A DNA stretch of 43,348 bases from DASSYK01 sp036258315 (GCA_036258315.1 DATADX010000062.1:1-43348); one strand, 5' to 3'. Counted from the stretch's first letter, positions 7,790-16,335 are shown. A program made the numbers and translations. Notes: generated by a model not told the origin, from the sequence alone.

Positions 7790-8433
7790 CCACGCCGACG
7801 CCCGCCACACCCGCCACCCGGGCCGAGCGCTCCCGGCTCAGCCGGGAGCAGGTGCGCGAGCGGCTGATCGCCGCCGCCACCGAGCTCGTCCGCGATCGCT
7901 CCTTCTACGAGCTCAGCGTCGCCGAGGTGACCCAGCACGCCGGCATCGAGCGCACGATCTTCTACCGCCACTTCGACGACCTCGCCGATCTGCTCCTGCG
8001 CGCGGCGACCGAGGCGATCGAGAGCCTCTACGAGGCTCAGGTCGACCTGGACGCCGGCCGTGAGGAGGGCGACCTTGAGGCGGTCCGAGCCGCGATCGAG
8101 CCGGCGGTCCGCGTCTATCGCCGCCACGGCCCGCTTCTGCGGGCGGTGAGCGAGGCCGGCGCTTCTCATCCGGAGATCGCCGCGCGCGGTGCCGATCTCA
8201 GGCAGCGCTTCAACGAGCTCGTCGCTCGCTCGCTCGTCAGGCTGCCGGGCCTGCGGGAGAATCCTCCGGCGAGCATCGCCGAGAGCGCGAGGGCGCTCAA
8301 CCTCCTCAACGAGGCCTACCTGCGCGAGGCTTTCGGCCGTGTCCCTCGCATCTCGGTCGAGGACGCCACACGGACGCTGACCGAGGTCTGGGCCGCCTTC
8401 CTCGATCGCAGGGCGCCGCGCGGACGCTCCTGA
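7771..8433 (+). CDS. TetR-family transcriptional regulator
   Basis: The protein has 220 residues from a GTG start at 7771. The TetR helix-turn-helix lies at about residues 27-75 (REQVRERLIAAATELV, then LSVAEVTQHAGIERTIFYRH). A helical ligand-binding domain follows. The start is uncertain: GTG 7771 gives a 30-residue Pro/Thr-rich lead, and the only other upstream candidate is a CTG at 7783. The reading frame is open far upstream, but that part is antisense to the sulfatase gene. Divergent orientation and the promoter palindrome suggest it represses the sulfatase operon. It is convergent with rplQ, 10 nt apart. Confidence 0.88.
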   Translation: MCHTLSTTPTPATPATRAERSRLSREQVRERLIAAATELVRDRSFYELSVAEVTQHAGIERTIFYRHFDDLADLLLRAATEAIESLYEAQVDLDAGREEGDLEAVRAAIEPAVRVYRRHGPLLRAVSEAGASHPEIAARGADLRQRFNELVARSLVRLPGLRENPPASIAESARALNLLNEAYLREAFGRVPRISVEDATRTLTEVWAAFLDRRAPRGRS

Positions 8434-8443
8434 TGCCGAGAGC

Positions 8444-8797
8444 CTAGACCAGCTCGAGGAAGACCATCTCGGCCGAGTCAGAGCGGCGCGGGCCGAGCTT
8501 GACGATCCGGGTGTAGCCGCCGTTGCGGTTCGAGTAGCGCGGCGCGATCTCCTCGAACAGCTTGTGGACGGCGAACTTGTCGTTGTGGAGCTCCGAGAGG
8601 GCCTGCCGGCGCGCGTGCAGGTCACCGCGCTTGGCGAGCGTGATCAGCTTCTCGAACTCGGGCTTCAGCGCCTTCGCCTTGGGCTGCGTGGTCCGGATCC
8701 GCTCGTGCTCGATCAGCTGCTTGCTCATCGTGCGCACGAGCGAGCGGCGGTGGGCCGCGTCGCGGCTCAGCTTGCCCTTCTTCTTCGCGTGCCTCAT
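8444..8797 (-). CDS. rplQ: 50S ribosomal protein L17
   Basis: bL17, 117 residues, begins MRHAKKKGKLSRDAAHRRSL as in other bacteria and ends EMVFLELV; length is normal. It is the last gene of the alpha-operon segment, 31 nt after rpoA. No hairpin terminator is visible in the 10 nt before the convergent TetR gene, so transcripts probably run into the antisense strand of that gene. Confidence 0.98.
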   Translation of the reverse strand: MRHAKKKGKLSRDAAHRRSLVRTMSKQLIEHERIRTTQPKAKALKPEFEKLITLAKRGDLHARRQALSELHNDKFAVHKLFEEIAPRYSNRNGGYTRIVKLGPRRSDSAEMVFLELV

Positions 8798-8828
8798 CTG
8801 GCTTCGGCTCCTACGGCGGGAACTCTGG

Positions 8829-9812
8829 TCAGTCCGCGCGCAGGCTCAGGCCGCGGGCGCGGAGCGTCTCCTGGACCTCCTCGATCGACTTGCGACCGAA
8901 GTTCGGGATCGCGTTCAGCTCCGACTCGGACTTCCGCACCAGCTCGCCGACGGTCTGGATGCCGGCGCGCTTCAGGCAGTTGTACGAGCGGACGCCGAGC
9001 TCGAGCTCCTCGATCAGGATCTCGTCGAGCCCATCGGCGCCCGGGACGGGAGCAGCCTCGGCGCCGCCTCCGGCGCCGTTGGCCGCGGCGATCGCACCCT
9101 CGCCGCGCAGCTCGTCCACGCGGTCGGCGGTCGTGAAGATCGCCAGGTTCTTGATCAGGATCTCGGCCGCGTCGCGGAGCGCCGCGCCCGGCTCGATCGA
9201 ACCGTCGGTCTCGACCTCGAGCTGGAGCTTGTCGAAGTCGGTGCGCTGCCCGACTCGCGCGGAGTCCACGTTGTAGGCGGCGCGCCTGATCGGCGAGAAG
9301 ATCGAGTCGATCGGAACGACCCCGATCGGCTTGTCGTCGGACTTGTTGTCATCGGCCGGCGAGTAGCCGCGGCCGCGGCCGATCGTCAGGTACATCTCGA
9401 GCTTGGTCCTCTTCTCGAGGGTCGCGATCGGCGCCTCGGGGTTGAGGATCTCGACGCCCGCGGGCAGGTCGATGTCCTTCGCCTTCACCTCGCCGGGGCC
9501 GGTCGCGACCAGCGGGGTCTCGACCTCATCGGCGTCGGTGTGCATCCGCACGACGATGTCCTTGAGGTTGAGGACGAGGTCTGTGACGTCCTCCTTCAAC
9601 CCGGGGATCGTCGAGAACTCGTGCGCGACCCCCTCGATGCGGACGCTCGTGATCGCGGCGCCCCCAAGCGAGGAGAGCAGCACGCGGCGGAGGCTGTTTC
9701 CGAACGTGTAGCCGAACCCCTTGTCAAGCGGCTCGATCGTGAACGTTCCCTTGTTGTCCTCGACGTCCTCGGCGGAGATCTTGGGAATCTGGAACTCGGG
9801 CAGGGTGGTCAT
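8829..9812 (-). CDS. rpoA: DNA-directed RNA polymerase subunit alpha
   Basis: The 327-residue alpha subunit has an N-terminal assembly domain (FGNSLRRVLLSSLGGAAITS near 32-52). An Ala/Gly-rich linker (AAANGAGGGAEAAPVPG, about 235-252) leads to a C-terminal domain with helix-hairpin-helix elements (LELGVRSYNCLKRAGIQTVG). This domain contacts UP elements and activators. The start ATG at 9812 has AAGGAAG 5 nt upstream. The 31-nt gap to rpsD is AT-rich by local standards. Confidence 0.98.
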   Translation of the reverse strand: MTTLPEFQIPKISAEDVEDNKGTFTIEPLDKGFGYTFGNSLRRVLLSSLGGAAITSVRIEGVAHEFSTIPGLKEDVTDLVLNLKDIVVRMHTDADEVETPLVATGPGEVKAKDIDLPAGVEILNPEAPIATLEKRTKLEMYLTIGRGRGYSPADDNKSDDKPIGVVPIDSIFSPIRRAAYNVDSARVGQRTDFDKLQLEVETDGSIEPGAALRDAAEILIKNLAIFTTADRVDELRGEGAIAAANGAGGGAEAAPVPGADGLDEILIEELELGVRSYNCLKRAGIQTVGELVRKSESELNAIPNFGRKSIEEVQETLRARGLSLRAD

Positions 9813-9843
9813 CGCACTTCCTTCTTTTCTATTGCTAAGCGGT

Positions 9844-10464
9844 TTACTTCGAGTACAGCTCGACGATGAGCTGTTCCTCGACCGGCGCCGAGATCTCGCT
9901 GCGCTCAGGCAGCCTCAGCACCTTGGCGGTGAGGGAGTCGTGGTCGGCCTGCAGCCAGGCCGGAACCCCCGAAGTGAGCTCGGTGGCGTTGCGGACGACG
10001 TCCGCGGCGGAGCTGCCGGCCTTGAACGCGATCACGTCGTCGGGCTTCACCTGGTAAGAGGGGATGTCGACGCGGCGGCCGTTGATCGTCCAGTGACCGT
10101 GGCGGACGAGCTGGCGGGCCTGGCGGCGCGAGGCCGCAAACCCGAGCCGGACCAGCACGTTGTCGAACCGGCACTCGAGCAGGCGCAGCAGGTTCTCGCC
10201 GGTCACGCCCTCCTGGCTCGAGGCCTTGTCGTAGTAGCCGCGGAACTGCTTCTCGAGGACCTGGTAGTAGCGGCGGGCCTTCTGCTTCTCGCGCAGCTGC
10301 ACCCGGTACTCGGACTGGCGCATCCGCCCGCGGCCGTGCTCACCAGGCGGATAGGAGCGGCGCTCGACGCCGCACTTGTCGGTGAAGCAGCGGGCGCCCT
10401 TCAGGAACAGCTTCTGGCCCTCGCGGCGGCACTGCTTGCACTGCGGCGAGGTGTCGCGAGCCAC
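9844..10464 (-). CDS. rpsD: 30S ribosomal protein S4, zinc-finger type
   Basis: uS4, 206 residues, starts with GTG at 10464. It begins MARDTSPQCKQCRREGQKLF and carries four cysteines (C9, C12, C26, C31) that form the zinc site of the C+ form. The S4 RNA-binding domain (CRFDNVLVRLGFAASRRQAR) follows. The start shares one base with the rpsK stop (TAGTG), pointing to coupled translation. S4 is an assembly-initiating protein and a known feedback regulator of its operon in other bacteria. Confidence 0.98.
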   Translation of the reverse strand: MARDTSPQCKQCRREGQKLFLKGARCFTDKCGVERRSYPPGEHGRGRMRQSEYRVQLREKQKARRYYQVLEKQFRGYYDKASSQEGVTGENLLRLLECRFDNVLVRLGFAASRRQARQLVRHGHWTINGRRVDIPSYQVKPDDVIAFKAGSSAADVVRNATELTSGVPAWLQADHDSLTAKVLRLPERSEISAPVEEQLIVELYSK

Positions 10465-10850
10465 TAGACCCTCCTCCGCTTGCGCGGCCGGCAGCCGTTG
10501 TGGGCCTGCGGCGTCACGTCCTTGACGGTCGTCACCTCGAGACCGGCGGCCTGCAGCGAGCGGATCGCGGTCTCGCGGCCGGAGCCGGCGCCCTTCGCGA
10601 ACACCTCGACCTTCTCGAGCCCGTGCTCCATCCCCTTCTTGGCGGCGGCGTCGGCCGTCACCTGCGCGGCGAACGGCGTCGACTTCCGCGAGCCCTTGAA
10701 CCCGGCGCTGCCGGCGCTCTCCCAGGCGATCACGGCCCCCTCGGGGTCGGTCAGGGTGACGATCGTGTTGTTGAACGAAGTCTTGATGTGGGCCTGCCCG
10801 TAGGTGACGTTCTTGCGCACCCGCTTGCGGCCTCTCTTCGGCTGTGCCAA
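10464..10850 (-). CDS. rpsK: 30S ribosomal protein S11
   Basis: uS11, 128 residues, contains the conserved NVTYGQAHIKTSFNNTIVTL, the GSAGFKGSRKSTPFAAQ core and the C-terminal KDVTPQAHNGCRPRKRRRV. It lies on the platform of the 30S subunit near the Shine-Dalgarno helix. The gene is 23 nt after rpsM and overlaps rpsD by one base. Confidence 0.99.
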   Translation of the reverse strand: MAQPKRGRKRVRKNVTYGQAHIKTSFNNTIVTLTDPEGAVIAWESAGSAGFKGSRKSTPFAAQVTADAAAKKGMEHGLEKVEVFAKGAGSGRETAIRSLQAAGLEVTTVKDVTPQAHNGCRPRKRRRV

Positions 10851-10873
10851 GTGTCTTCCGCGCTCCTCTTAGG

Positions 10874-11251
10874 TCATTTGGCCGGCTTCTTCTTGCCGGC
10901 AATGCTCATCCTGCGCGGCCCCTTGCGGGCGCGGGCGTTGGTCTTGGTCCGCTGCCCGCGGACGGGCAGGCCGCGGCGGTGGCGAAGGCCCCGGTAGGAG
11001 CCGATCTCCTGCAGTCGCTTGACGTCCTGGGAGCGCTCGCGGCGCAGGTCGCCCTCGACGTCGCGCGACTCGACCGCCTCGCGCAGCTTCACGATCTCAT
11101 CCTCGGTCAGGTCCTTGACATGCGTGTTCGGGTCGACGCCAGCCTGCTTGACGATCTCGCGGGCGGTCGAAGGACCGATTCCGAACACATAGGTGAGACC
11201 CACCTCGACCCGCTTGTTGAGCGGGATGTTGACTCCGGCGATCCGCGCCAC
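10874..11251 (-). CDS. rpsM: 30S ribosomal protein S13
   Basis: uS13, 125 residues, starts with GTG at 11251 (MARIAGVNIPLNKRVEVGL). It has the central helix-two-turn-helix region and the basic tail RGLPVRGQRTKTNARARKGP that reaches tRNA in the P site. The start has GGAGG about 10 nt upstream. The gene is separated from rpmJ by a 165-nt spacer that holds copy A of an intergenic repeat, ending 23 nt before this start. Confidence 0.99.
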   Translation of the reverse strand: MARIAGVNIPLNKRVEVGLTYVFGIGPSTAREIVKQAGVDPNTHVKDLTEDEIVKLREAVESRDVEGDLRRERSQDVKRLQEIGSYRGLRHRRGLPVRGQRTKTNARARKGPRRMSIAGKKKPAK

Positions 11252-11274
11252 TAGATGACCGCCTCCGTGGCCAG

Positions 11275-11360
11275 GTCCGCCTGGGGGCGCGCCCGGCCAA
11301 GCAGACCGAGGACGCAGGGCGAAGCCTTTGCTCGCTGCAAAGGCGCGCCCGAGGACGAAG
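11275..11360 (-). repeat. Intergenic repeat, copy A (rpmJ-rpsM spacer)
   Basis: This copy matches 20179-20262. A 54-nt core (11307-11360) is identical to copy B at 47 positions, and weaker similarity extends over the remaining ~32 nt. The core holds a hairpin, GCCTTTGC (11324-11331) pairing with GCAAAGGC (11337-11344). It is flanked by direct repeats CGAGGACG at 11307 and 11350. It has the same orientation relative to the operon as copy B and ends 23 nt before the rpsM start. Function unknown. Confidence 0.8.
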
Positions 11361-11416
11361 GGATGCGATGCGCCGGGTGCGTCATCCAGGCGCGGCTGGT
11401 GGTGGCGGCGGTCATC

Positions 11417-11530
11417 CTAGCCCTGCCTCTGCTTGTGCCGCGGGTTGGGGCAGATCACGAGCACGGCTCCGCCACGGCGGATCACCTTGCACTTCTCGCA
11501 GATCGGTTTCACCGAAGCTCGTACCTTCAT
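11417..11530 (-). CDS. rpmJ: 50S ribosomal protein L36, zinc type
   Basis: bL36, 37 residues: MKVRASVKPICEKCKVIRRG followed by GAVLVICPNPRHKQRQG. C11, C14, C27 and H32 form the zinc site. The ATG at 11530 has GGAAGGG 4 nt upstream. The gene normally follows infA; here no infA is present and the nearest gene to the right is ltrA on the opposite strand. A hairpin leader (11570-11601) and a terminator (11604-11625) precede it. Confidence 0.98.
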   Translation of the reverse strand: MKVRASVKPICEKCKVIRRGGAVLVICPNPRHKQRQG

Positions 11531-11569
11531 CGTCCCTTCCTAGGTGGGCTCGTATCGGACCTTGAGTAG

Positions 11570-11601
11570 GCCCAGGCGGTCCCAGGAGTCGGACCGCGGG
11601 C
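11570..11601 (-). promoter_or_regulatory. Leader hairpin before rpmJ
   Basis: GCGGTCC (11576-11582) and GGACCGC (11591-11597) form a perfect 7-bp stem with an 8-nt loop. Four more pairs (11570-11573 with 11598-11601) extend it across a 2-nt bulge. On the minus-strand RNA the loop contains CUCCU. It lies between the upstream terminator and the rpmJ ribosome-binding site. Its role is not known. Confidence 0.5.
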
Positions 11602-11603
11602 AC

Positions 11604-11625
11604 AAAAAACCGGCCGGATGGCCAG
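11604..11625 (-). terminator. Rho-independent terminator upstream of rpmJ
   Basis: On the minus strand CUGGCC-AUCC-GGCCGG (six pairs, one G-U) is followed by six U residues and GUG. It lies 74 nt upstream of rpmJ, left of the start of the plus-strand ltrA gene. It could stop transcripts coming from map through the antisense strand of ltrA, or act as an attenuator for rpmJ-rplQ. Confidence 0.6.
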
Positions 11626-11664
11626 CCGAGTAATCCTAGCAGGGGTCCCTAATAAGCTCCCCTC

Positions 11665-12852
11665 GTGGCGACCGCAGGCCCAGTCGAGGAGAGGGTAGCG
11701 CCGCTCGAGCTGTTCTTCGACCTCGTCTTCGTGCTCTCGTTCACGCAGGTGACGGTGGCGCTCGCGGACGATCCCAGCTGGGCGGGGCTCGGGGAGGGGA
11801 TGCTGATCATGGCGGCGGTCTGGTGGGCGTGGGCGGCATACGCCTGGCTCACGAACACGATCGACACCAACGAGAACCTCAACCGGGTTGCGGTGTTCTC
11901 CGCGATGGGCGCGATGCTGATCGTCTCGCTCAGCATCCCCGAGGCCTTCGGGGACCGAGGGATTCTGTTCGGATGCGCGTACTTCTTCGTCCGAGCGATG
12001 CACCTCGTTCTCTACATGCGGAACACGAGGCGCGAGGGCGACACCTACAACCTCGAGGCGATCGGCAGGCTCGCGCCCGGGCTGCTGCTCGGCTCGGCCC
12101 TCCTGATCGTCGCCGGGCTCCTCGACGGCGGCGCCAGGACCTCGGTCTGGATCATCGCGATCCTCGTCGACTGGTCGACCCCGCTGCTGTTCGGGTCCTC
12201 GGGCTTTCACATCCATCCGCGCCACTTCGCGGAGCGCTATGGGCTGATCGTCATCATCGCCCTCGGCGAGTCGCTGCTCGCGATCGGGGCGGCGGCGGAC
12301 CTGACCCTGGACCCCGGCGAGGTGGTCGCCGCGCTCCTCGGGATGGCCGCGGTCGCGGCGATGTGGTGGGCTTACTTCGACATCGTCGCGATCGTCGCGG
12401 AGCGCCGGCTCGTCGAGGCGCCACCCGGCGAGCAGGCGCCGCTGGCCCGCGACTCCTACACGTACCTGCACTTCCCGATGATCGCCGGGATCGTGCTGCT
12501 GGCGCTCGGCCTGAAGAAGACCTTCGGCGCGGTCGACGAGCCCCTGAAGACGATCCCGGCGCTGGCGCTCTGCGGCGGCGTCGCCCTCTACCTGCTCGGG
12601 CACATCGCGCTCCGCCTCCGCAACGTCGGCACCCTGAACCGGCAGCGGACGATCGCAGTGATCGTCCTCCTCGCACTGATCCCGCTCGCGCTCGAGGCCG
12701 ACGCGCTCGTCTCGCTCGGCGCCGTGACCGCAGTGCTGGTCGCGCTGATCGCCTACGAGGCCGTCCGTTACCGGGAGGCGCGGGCGCAGGTTCGCGCGAA
12801 TCCGTCGATGACGCTCGCCGAGATGCGCGGTCAGGCGCCGGCGTCGCGTTAG
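11665..12852 (+). CDS. LtrA-family (low temperature requirement A) membrane protein
   Basis: This 395-residue polytopic membrane protein begins with the LtrA family signature VAPLELFFDLVFVLSFTQVT. It contains about ten to twelve hydrophobic segments and the conserved HPRHFAERYGLIVIIALGES, where the Glu/Ser end is typical. LtrA was named from Listeria growth at low temperature; the transported or bound molecule is unknown. The GTG start at 11665 has no Shine-Dalgarno, and TAATAA at 11650-11655 ends 9 nt upstream. The gene lies opposite to the ribosomal cluster between map and rpmJ, where infA would be expected. Confidence 0.9.
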   Translation: MATAGPVEERVAPLELFFDLVFVLSFTQVTVALADDPSWAGLGEGMLIMAAVWWAWAAYAWLTNTIDTNENLNRVAVFSAMGAMLIVSLSIPEAFGDRGILFGCAYFFVRAMHLVLYMRNTRREGDTYNLEAIGRLAPGLLLGSALLIVAGLLDGGARTSVWIIAILVDWSTPLLFGSSGFHIHPRHFAERYGLIVIIALGESLLAIGAAADLTLDPGEVVAALLGMAAVAAMWWAYFDIVAIVAERRLVEAPPGEQAPLARDSYTYLHFPMIAGIVLLALGLKKTFGAVDEPLKTIPALALCGGVALYLLGHIALRLRNVGTLNRQRTIAVIVLLALIPLALEADALVSLGAVTAVLVALIAYEAVRYREARAQVRANPSMTLAEMRGQAPASR

Positions 12853-12877
12853 CCCCGGTCCCCGGGCGCCGCCGCGA

Positions 12878-13645
12878 TCAGTCCTCGTGCCAGGGCGTCA
12901 GCACCCTCGGCCCGCCGGCGGTGACCGCGACGGTGAACTCGAAGTGAGCCGCGAGCGATCCGTCCTGGGAGTAGACCGCCCAGCCGTCCGAGCCCATCCG
13001 GATCTCCGGGCCGCCGGCTTTGACCATCGGCTCGATCGCGAGCACCATCCCCTCCTCGAGCTCGGGGCCCTTGCCCGGCTCGCCGAAGTTCGGGATCTGC
13101 GGATCCTCGTGCATCTCGCGGCCGATCCCGTGCCCGACGAGTGACCGGATCACCGAGAGCTCGTCGTGCTCGACGCGCGTCTGAACCGCGTGGGAGACGT
13201 CGCTCAACCGGTTCCCCACCCGGGCCTGGGCGATTCCCTCGAACAGAGCCGCGCGGGTGGTGCGAAGCAACCGCGTCGCCTCGTCGGCCACCTTTCCGAC
13301 CGGGACCGTGATCGCGGCGTCGGCGACCCAGCCCTCGTAGGTGACCCCGACGTCGACCGACAGGATGTCGCCTCTGCGGAGCTCGTATGGACCGGGGATC
13401 CCGTGCACGACCATCGCGTTGGGGGAGGCGCAGATCGAGCCGGGGAACCCGCGATAGCCCTTGAACGACGGCACGGCGCCCTGCGAGCGGATGAACTTCT
13501 CCGCCGCTTCGTCGAGCTCCTTGGTCGTCACCCCCGGGCGGCACTTCTTGGCGAGCATCCGCAGGCAGCGCGCCTGGATCTCTCCGGCAGCGGCCATCGC
13601 CTCGAGCTGCTCCGGGGACTTCTTGATGATTCCACCGCGGTACAC
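12878..13645 (-). CDS. map: Methionine aminopeptidase, type I
   Basis: Map removes the initiator Met from nascent proteins. The 255-residue protein begins IIKKSPEQLEAMAAAGEI and carries the dinuclear metal ligands: D98 (SVDVG), D109 (VADAA), a His in VGHGIGREMHEDP, and Glu residues in AIEPM and near the C-terminus. The GTG start at 13645 gives the family N-terminus MYRGGIIKKS. It is 14 nt after adk and convergent with ltrA. In most relatives infA follows map directly, but it does not here. Confidence 0.97.
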   Translation of the reverse strand: MYRGGIIKKSPEQLEAMAAAGEIQARCLRMLAKKCRPGVTTKELDEAAEKFIRSQGAVPSFKGYRGFPGSICASPNAMVVHGIPGPYELRRGDILSVDVGVTYEGWVADAAITVPVGKVADEATRLLRTTRAALFEGIAQARVGNRLSDVSHAVQTRVEHDELSVIRSLVGHGIGREMHEDPQIPNFGEPGKGPELEEGMVLAIEPMVKAGGPEIRMGSDGWAVYSQDGSLAAHFEFTVAVTAGGPRVLTPWHED

Positions 13646-13659
13646 GTGAGCTGCCTCGC

Positions 13660-14340
13660 CTACATCTCCATCTCGTCTTCACGACGGAGGGTAGCCAGGA
13701 GGCCGCGGATACTCTCGCTCACCTCGTCAGGCGGGCGGTCGCCGTCGATGCGCTGCAGCAGGCCCTGCTGCTCGTAGTAGTCGACCAGCGGCTCGGTCTT
13801 CGTGTGGTACGTCTCGAGCCGGTGGCGGACCACCTCGGGCCTGTCGTCGTCGCGGATCACGAGCTCGCCTCCGTCGACGTCACAGGCGCCCTCCTTGTCG
13901 GGCGGGCTGAACTCGACGTGGTACGGGCGCCCGCACTTCTCGCAGGTCCGCCGCCCGCTCAGCCGCCGCACGACCTCCTCGTCGTCGACGTCGATCAGCA
14001 CCGCGGCGGTGATCTCGCGGCCGAGCTCCTTCATCTTCTCGTCGAGTGCCTCGGCCTGCGGGACGGTGCGCGGGAAGCCGTCGAGGATGAAGCCGTCGCT
14101 CGACTCCTCCCGCTGGACACGCTCCGCGATCAGGTCGATCATAAGCTCGTCGGGAACGAGATCGCCTCGGTCCATGTACTCCTTCGCCTTCTCGCCCAGC
14201 TCCGAGCTCTCCTTGACGGCGGCGCGGAGGATGTCGCCCGTCGCGTAGTACGGCAGCCGGAAATCCTCCTGCAGGGCCTCGCTCTGAGTCCCCTTGCCGC
14301 TGCCGGGGGGCCCGAGCAGCAATAGATTCAGTTCGGACAC
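13660..14340 (-). CDS. adk: Adenylate kinase, zinc-LID long form
   Basis: Adk interconverts ATP, ADP and AMP. The 226-residue protein has the P-loop GPPGSGKGT at 10-18, the AMP-binding region (YYATGDILRAAV) and DGFPRTVPQAEALD at 87-100. It has a long LID domain with C133, C136, C153 and D156, which matches the zinc-binding Cys3-Asp type. Many Actinobacteria have a shorter LID without zinc, so this form is of some taxonomic interest. GTG start at 14340, 19 nt after secY. Confidence 0.97.
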   Translation of the reverse strand: MSELNLLLLGPPGSGKGTQSEALQEDFRLPYYATGDILRAAVKESSELGEKAKEYMDRGDLVPDELMIDLIAERVQREESSDGFILDGFPRTVPQAEALDEKMKELGREITAAVLIDVDDEEVVRRLSGRRTCEKCGRPYHVEFSPPDKEGACDVDGGELVIRDDDRPEVVRHRLETYHTKTEPLVDYYEQQGLLQRIDGDRPPDEVSESIRGLLATLRREDEMEM

Positions 14341-14359
14341 GAAGCCGGAAAGGTACCTG

Positions 14360-15631
14360 CTACTTCAGGAAGCCCTCGTAGTTGCGCATCATCAGCTGCG
14401 CCTCGAGCTGCTTGACCGTGTCGAGGGCGACGCCGACGACGATCAGGATCGAGGTTCCGCCGAAGTAGAAGTTGGCCGACGTCTGGCTGATCAGGATCGT
14501 CGGCAGGGCCGCGACGGCGCCCAGGTAGAGCGCTCCCGGGAAGGTGAGGCGGGAGAGGATGCGGTCGAGGTACTCGGCCGTCGGCCTGCCCGGGCGCACG
14601 CCCGGGATGAAGCCGCCGTACTTCTTCAGGTTGTCGGCCTGGTCGACCGGATTGAACGTGACCGCCGTATAGAAGTAGGTGAAGATGATGATGAAGAAGA
14701 CCTCGCCGACCACGTAGGCCCAGCTGTTGGGACTGAAGAACGCGGCGAAATCCAACGCCGCCGGGGTGTTGAGGAGCTGGCCGACGGTCGGGGGGAAGGC
14801 CATGATCGAGGCGGCGAAGATGACCGGGATGACGCCGGCCATGTTCACGCGCAGCGGCAGATAGGTCGAGCCGCCCGCCGTCATCCGGCGGCCGACCACG
14901 CGCTTCGCGTACTGCACCGGGATTCGGCGCTGGCCCTCCTGGACGAACACGATCGCGACGATCACGGCCAGGGCGATGAACGGCATCATCACCACGAAGA
15001 CCGCGTCGGGGTTGGTCCACCACGCCTGGATCCCCTGCGGGAGCCCGGCGACGATCGAGGCGAAGATCATCAGCGAGATCCCGTTGCCGATCCCGCGCTG
15101 GGTGATCAGCTCACCCATCCACATCAGCAGCGTGCAGCCCGCCGTCAGGCAGATCACGATCAGGAACAGCTTGGTCGGGGTCAGCTCTCCGACCACGCTG
15201 GTCCCCGCCTGGTTCTGGAAGCTTCGGAACAGGAACACGTAGCCGATCGACTGGCCGAAGGCCAGGCCGACCGTGAGGTAGCGCGTGTACTGGGTGATCT
15301 TCTGCTGGCCGACCTCGCCCTCCTTCTGGAGCCGCTCCAGCGACGGCACGACCACCGTCAGGAGCTGCAGGATGATCGACGCTGTGATGTAGGGCATGAT
15401 CCCGAGCGCGAACAGGGACAATCGCGACAGGCTCCCGCCCGAGAACAGGTTGAGGAAGCCGAGGATGTTCGAGCCGGAGAAGTTCTGCTCGATGTCCTTG
15501 ACCGTCGAGGCGTCGACGCCCGGGGACGGGATGTAGGCGCCGAACCGGTACAGCGCCAGGATCGCCGCCGTGAACAGCAGCTTCTTGCGGATGTCGTGGA
15601 CGCTGAAGGCGTTGAGGATCGTCTGCAACAC
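14360..15631 (-). CDS. secY: Preprotein translocase subunit SecY
   Basis: SecY is the pore subunit of the Sec translocon in the plasma membrane. The 423-residue protein has ten predicted transmembrane helices and the family segments KLLFTAAILALYRFGAYIP and GGSTYLPLRVNMAGVIPVIF. The cytoplasmic loop FIPGVRPGRPTAEYLDRIL contains the conserved Arg that contacts SecA or the ribosome. The GTG start at 15631 directly abuts the rplO stop. Confidence 0.98.
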   Translation of the reverse strand: MLQTILNAFSVHDIRKKLLFTAAILALYRFGAYIPSPGVDASTVKDIEQNFSGSNILGFLNLFSGGSLSRLSLFALGIMPYITASIILQLLTVVVPSLERLQKEGEVGQQKITQYTRYLTVGLAFGQSIGYVFLFRSFQNQAGTSVVGELTPTKLFLIVICLTAGCTLLMWMGELITQRGIGNGISLMIFASIVAGLPQGIQAWWTNPDAVFVVMMPFIALAVIVAIVFVQEGQRRIPVQYAKRVVGRRMTAGGSTYLPLRVNMAGVIPVIFAASIMAFPPTVGQLLNTPAALDFAAFFSPNSWAYVVGEVFFIIIFTYFYTAVTFNPVDQADNLKKYGGFIPGVRPGRPTAEYLDRILSRLTFPGALYLGAVAALPTILISQTSANFYFGGTSILIVVGVALDTVKQLEAQLMMRNYEGFLK

Positions 15632-16156
15632 CTACGACGTCGCCTCCTCCGCTTCGCGTCCGGAGGCGGCGGAAATCTCCTCGCAGGACCCGCCGGCGGC
15701 CTCGATCTTCTCCTTTGCCGAGCTGCTGAAGCCGTGCACCTTGACCGTCAGCTTGGTCGAGATCTCGCCGCGGCCGAGCACCTTGATCGGATCACGGCGC
15801 TTCGCCAGCCCCGCCGCACGCAGCGTCTCGGGCGTCACCTCATCGCCCGCCTTGAAGCGCGCGTCGAGGTCGGCGACGTTGACGGGCTGGGTGTTGCTCC
15901 GGAAGTTCTCGAACGGCATCGACATCTTGTGATGGCCGCCCCGCAACTTGCCCATCCGCATGTGGACCGGGGTCTGGCCGCCCTCGTAGGCGACCTTGCG
16001 CTTGCTCCCCGAGCGGGCGCCCGCGCCCTTGTGGCCGCGGCCAGCGGTCTTGCCGTGCCCGGTGCCCTTGCCGCGGCCGAGGCGCTTGCGCGGCTTGCGC
16101 GACCCCGGGACCGGCTTCAGGGTATGCAGGCCGACGTTCTCGCTCTCCGGCGTCAC
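15632..16156 (-). CDS. rplO: 50S ribosomal protein L15
   Basis: uL15, 174 residues, has the Gly/Arg-rich N-terminus RKRLGRGKGTGHGKTAGRGH that threads into 23S rRNA and the C-terminal HGFSSSAKEKIEAAGGSCEE. It is slightly longer than the usual 145-150 because of an acidic tail. The GTG start overlaps the rpmD stop by four bases (GTGA). Confidence 0.98.
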   Translation of the reverse strand: MTPESENVGLHTLKPVPGSRKPRKRLGRGKGTGHGKTAGRGHKGAGARSGSKRKVAYEGGQTPVHMRMGKLRGGHHKMSMPFENFRSNTQPVNVADLDARFKAGDEVTPETLRAAGLAKRRDPIKVLGRGEISTKLTVKVHGFSSSAKEKIEAAGGSCEEISAASGREAEEATS

Positions 16157-16335
16157 TTCGCCTCACCGACCTCGACCAGGTGCTGGACTGCGCGGATCTG
16201 GCCCTGGAGGTTGGGGGAGTCCGGGAAGGTGGAGGCGCGGCCGATGCGGCCGAGCTTCAGTGATCGGAGGGCTGCTCGCTGGTCTGGGCTTGCGCCGTTG
16301 GCGGAGCGGACCTGGCGGATCTGCACCTCAGCCAT
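16153..16335 (-). CDS. rpmD: 50S ribosomal protein L30
   Basis: uL30, 60 residues, has the family pattern: a short N-terminal strand (MAEVQIRQVRSANG), the ALRSLKLGRIGR helix region and a C-terminal AVQHLVEVGE. It overlaps rpsE by 8 nt upstream and rplO by 4 nt downstream, so all three are probably translated in a coupled way. Confidence 0.97.
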   Translation of the reverse strand: MAEVQIRQVRSANGASPDQRAALRSLKLGRIGRASTFPDSPNLQGQIRAVQHLVEVGEAK

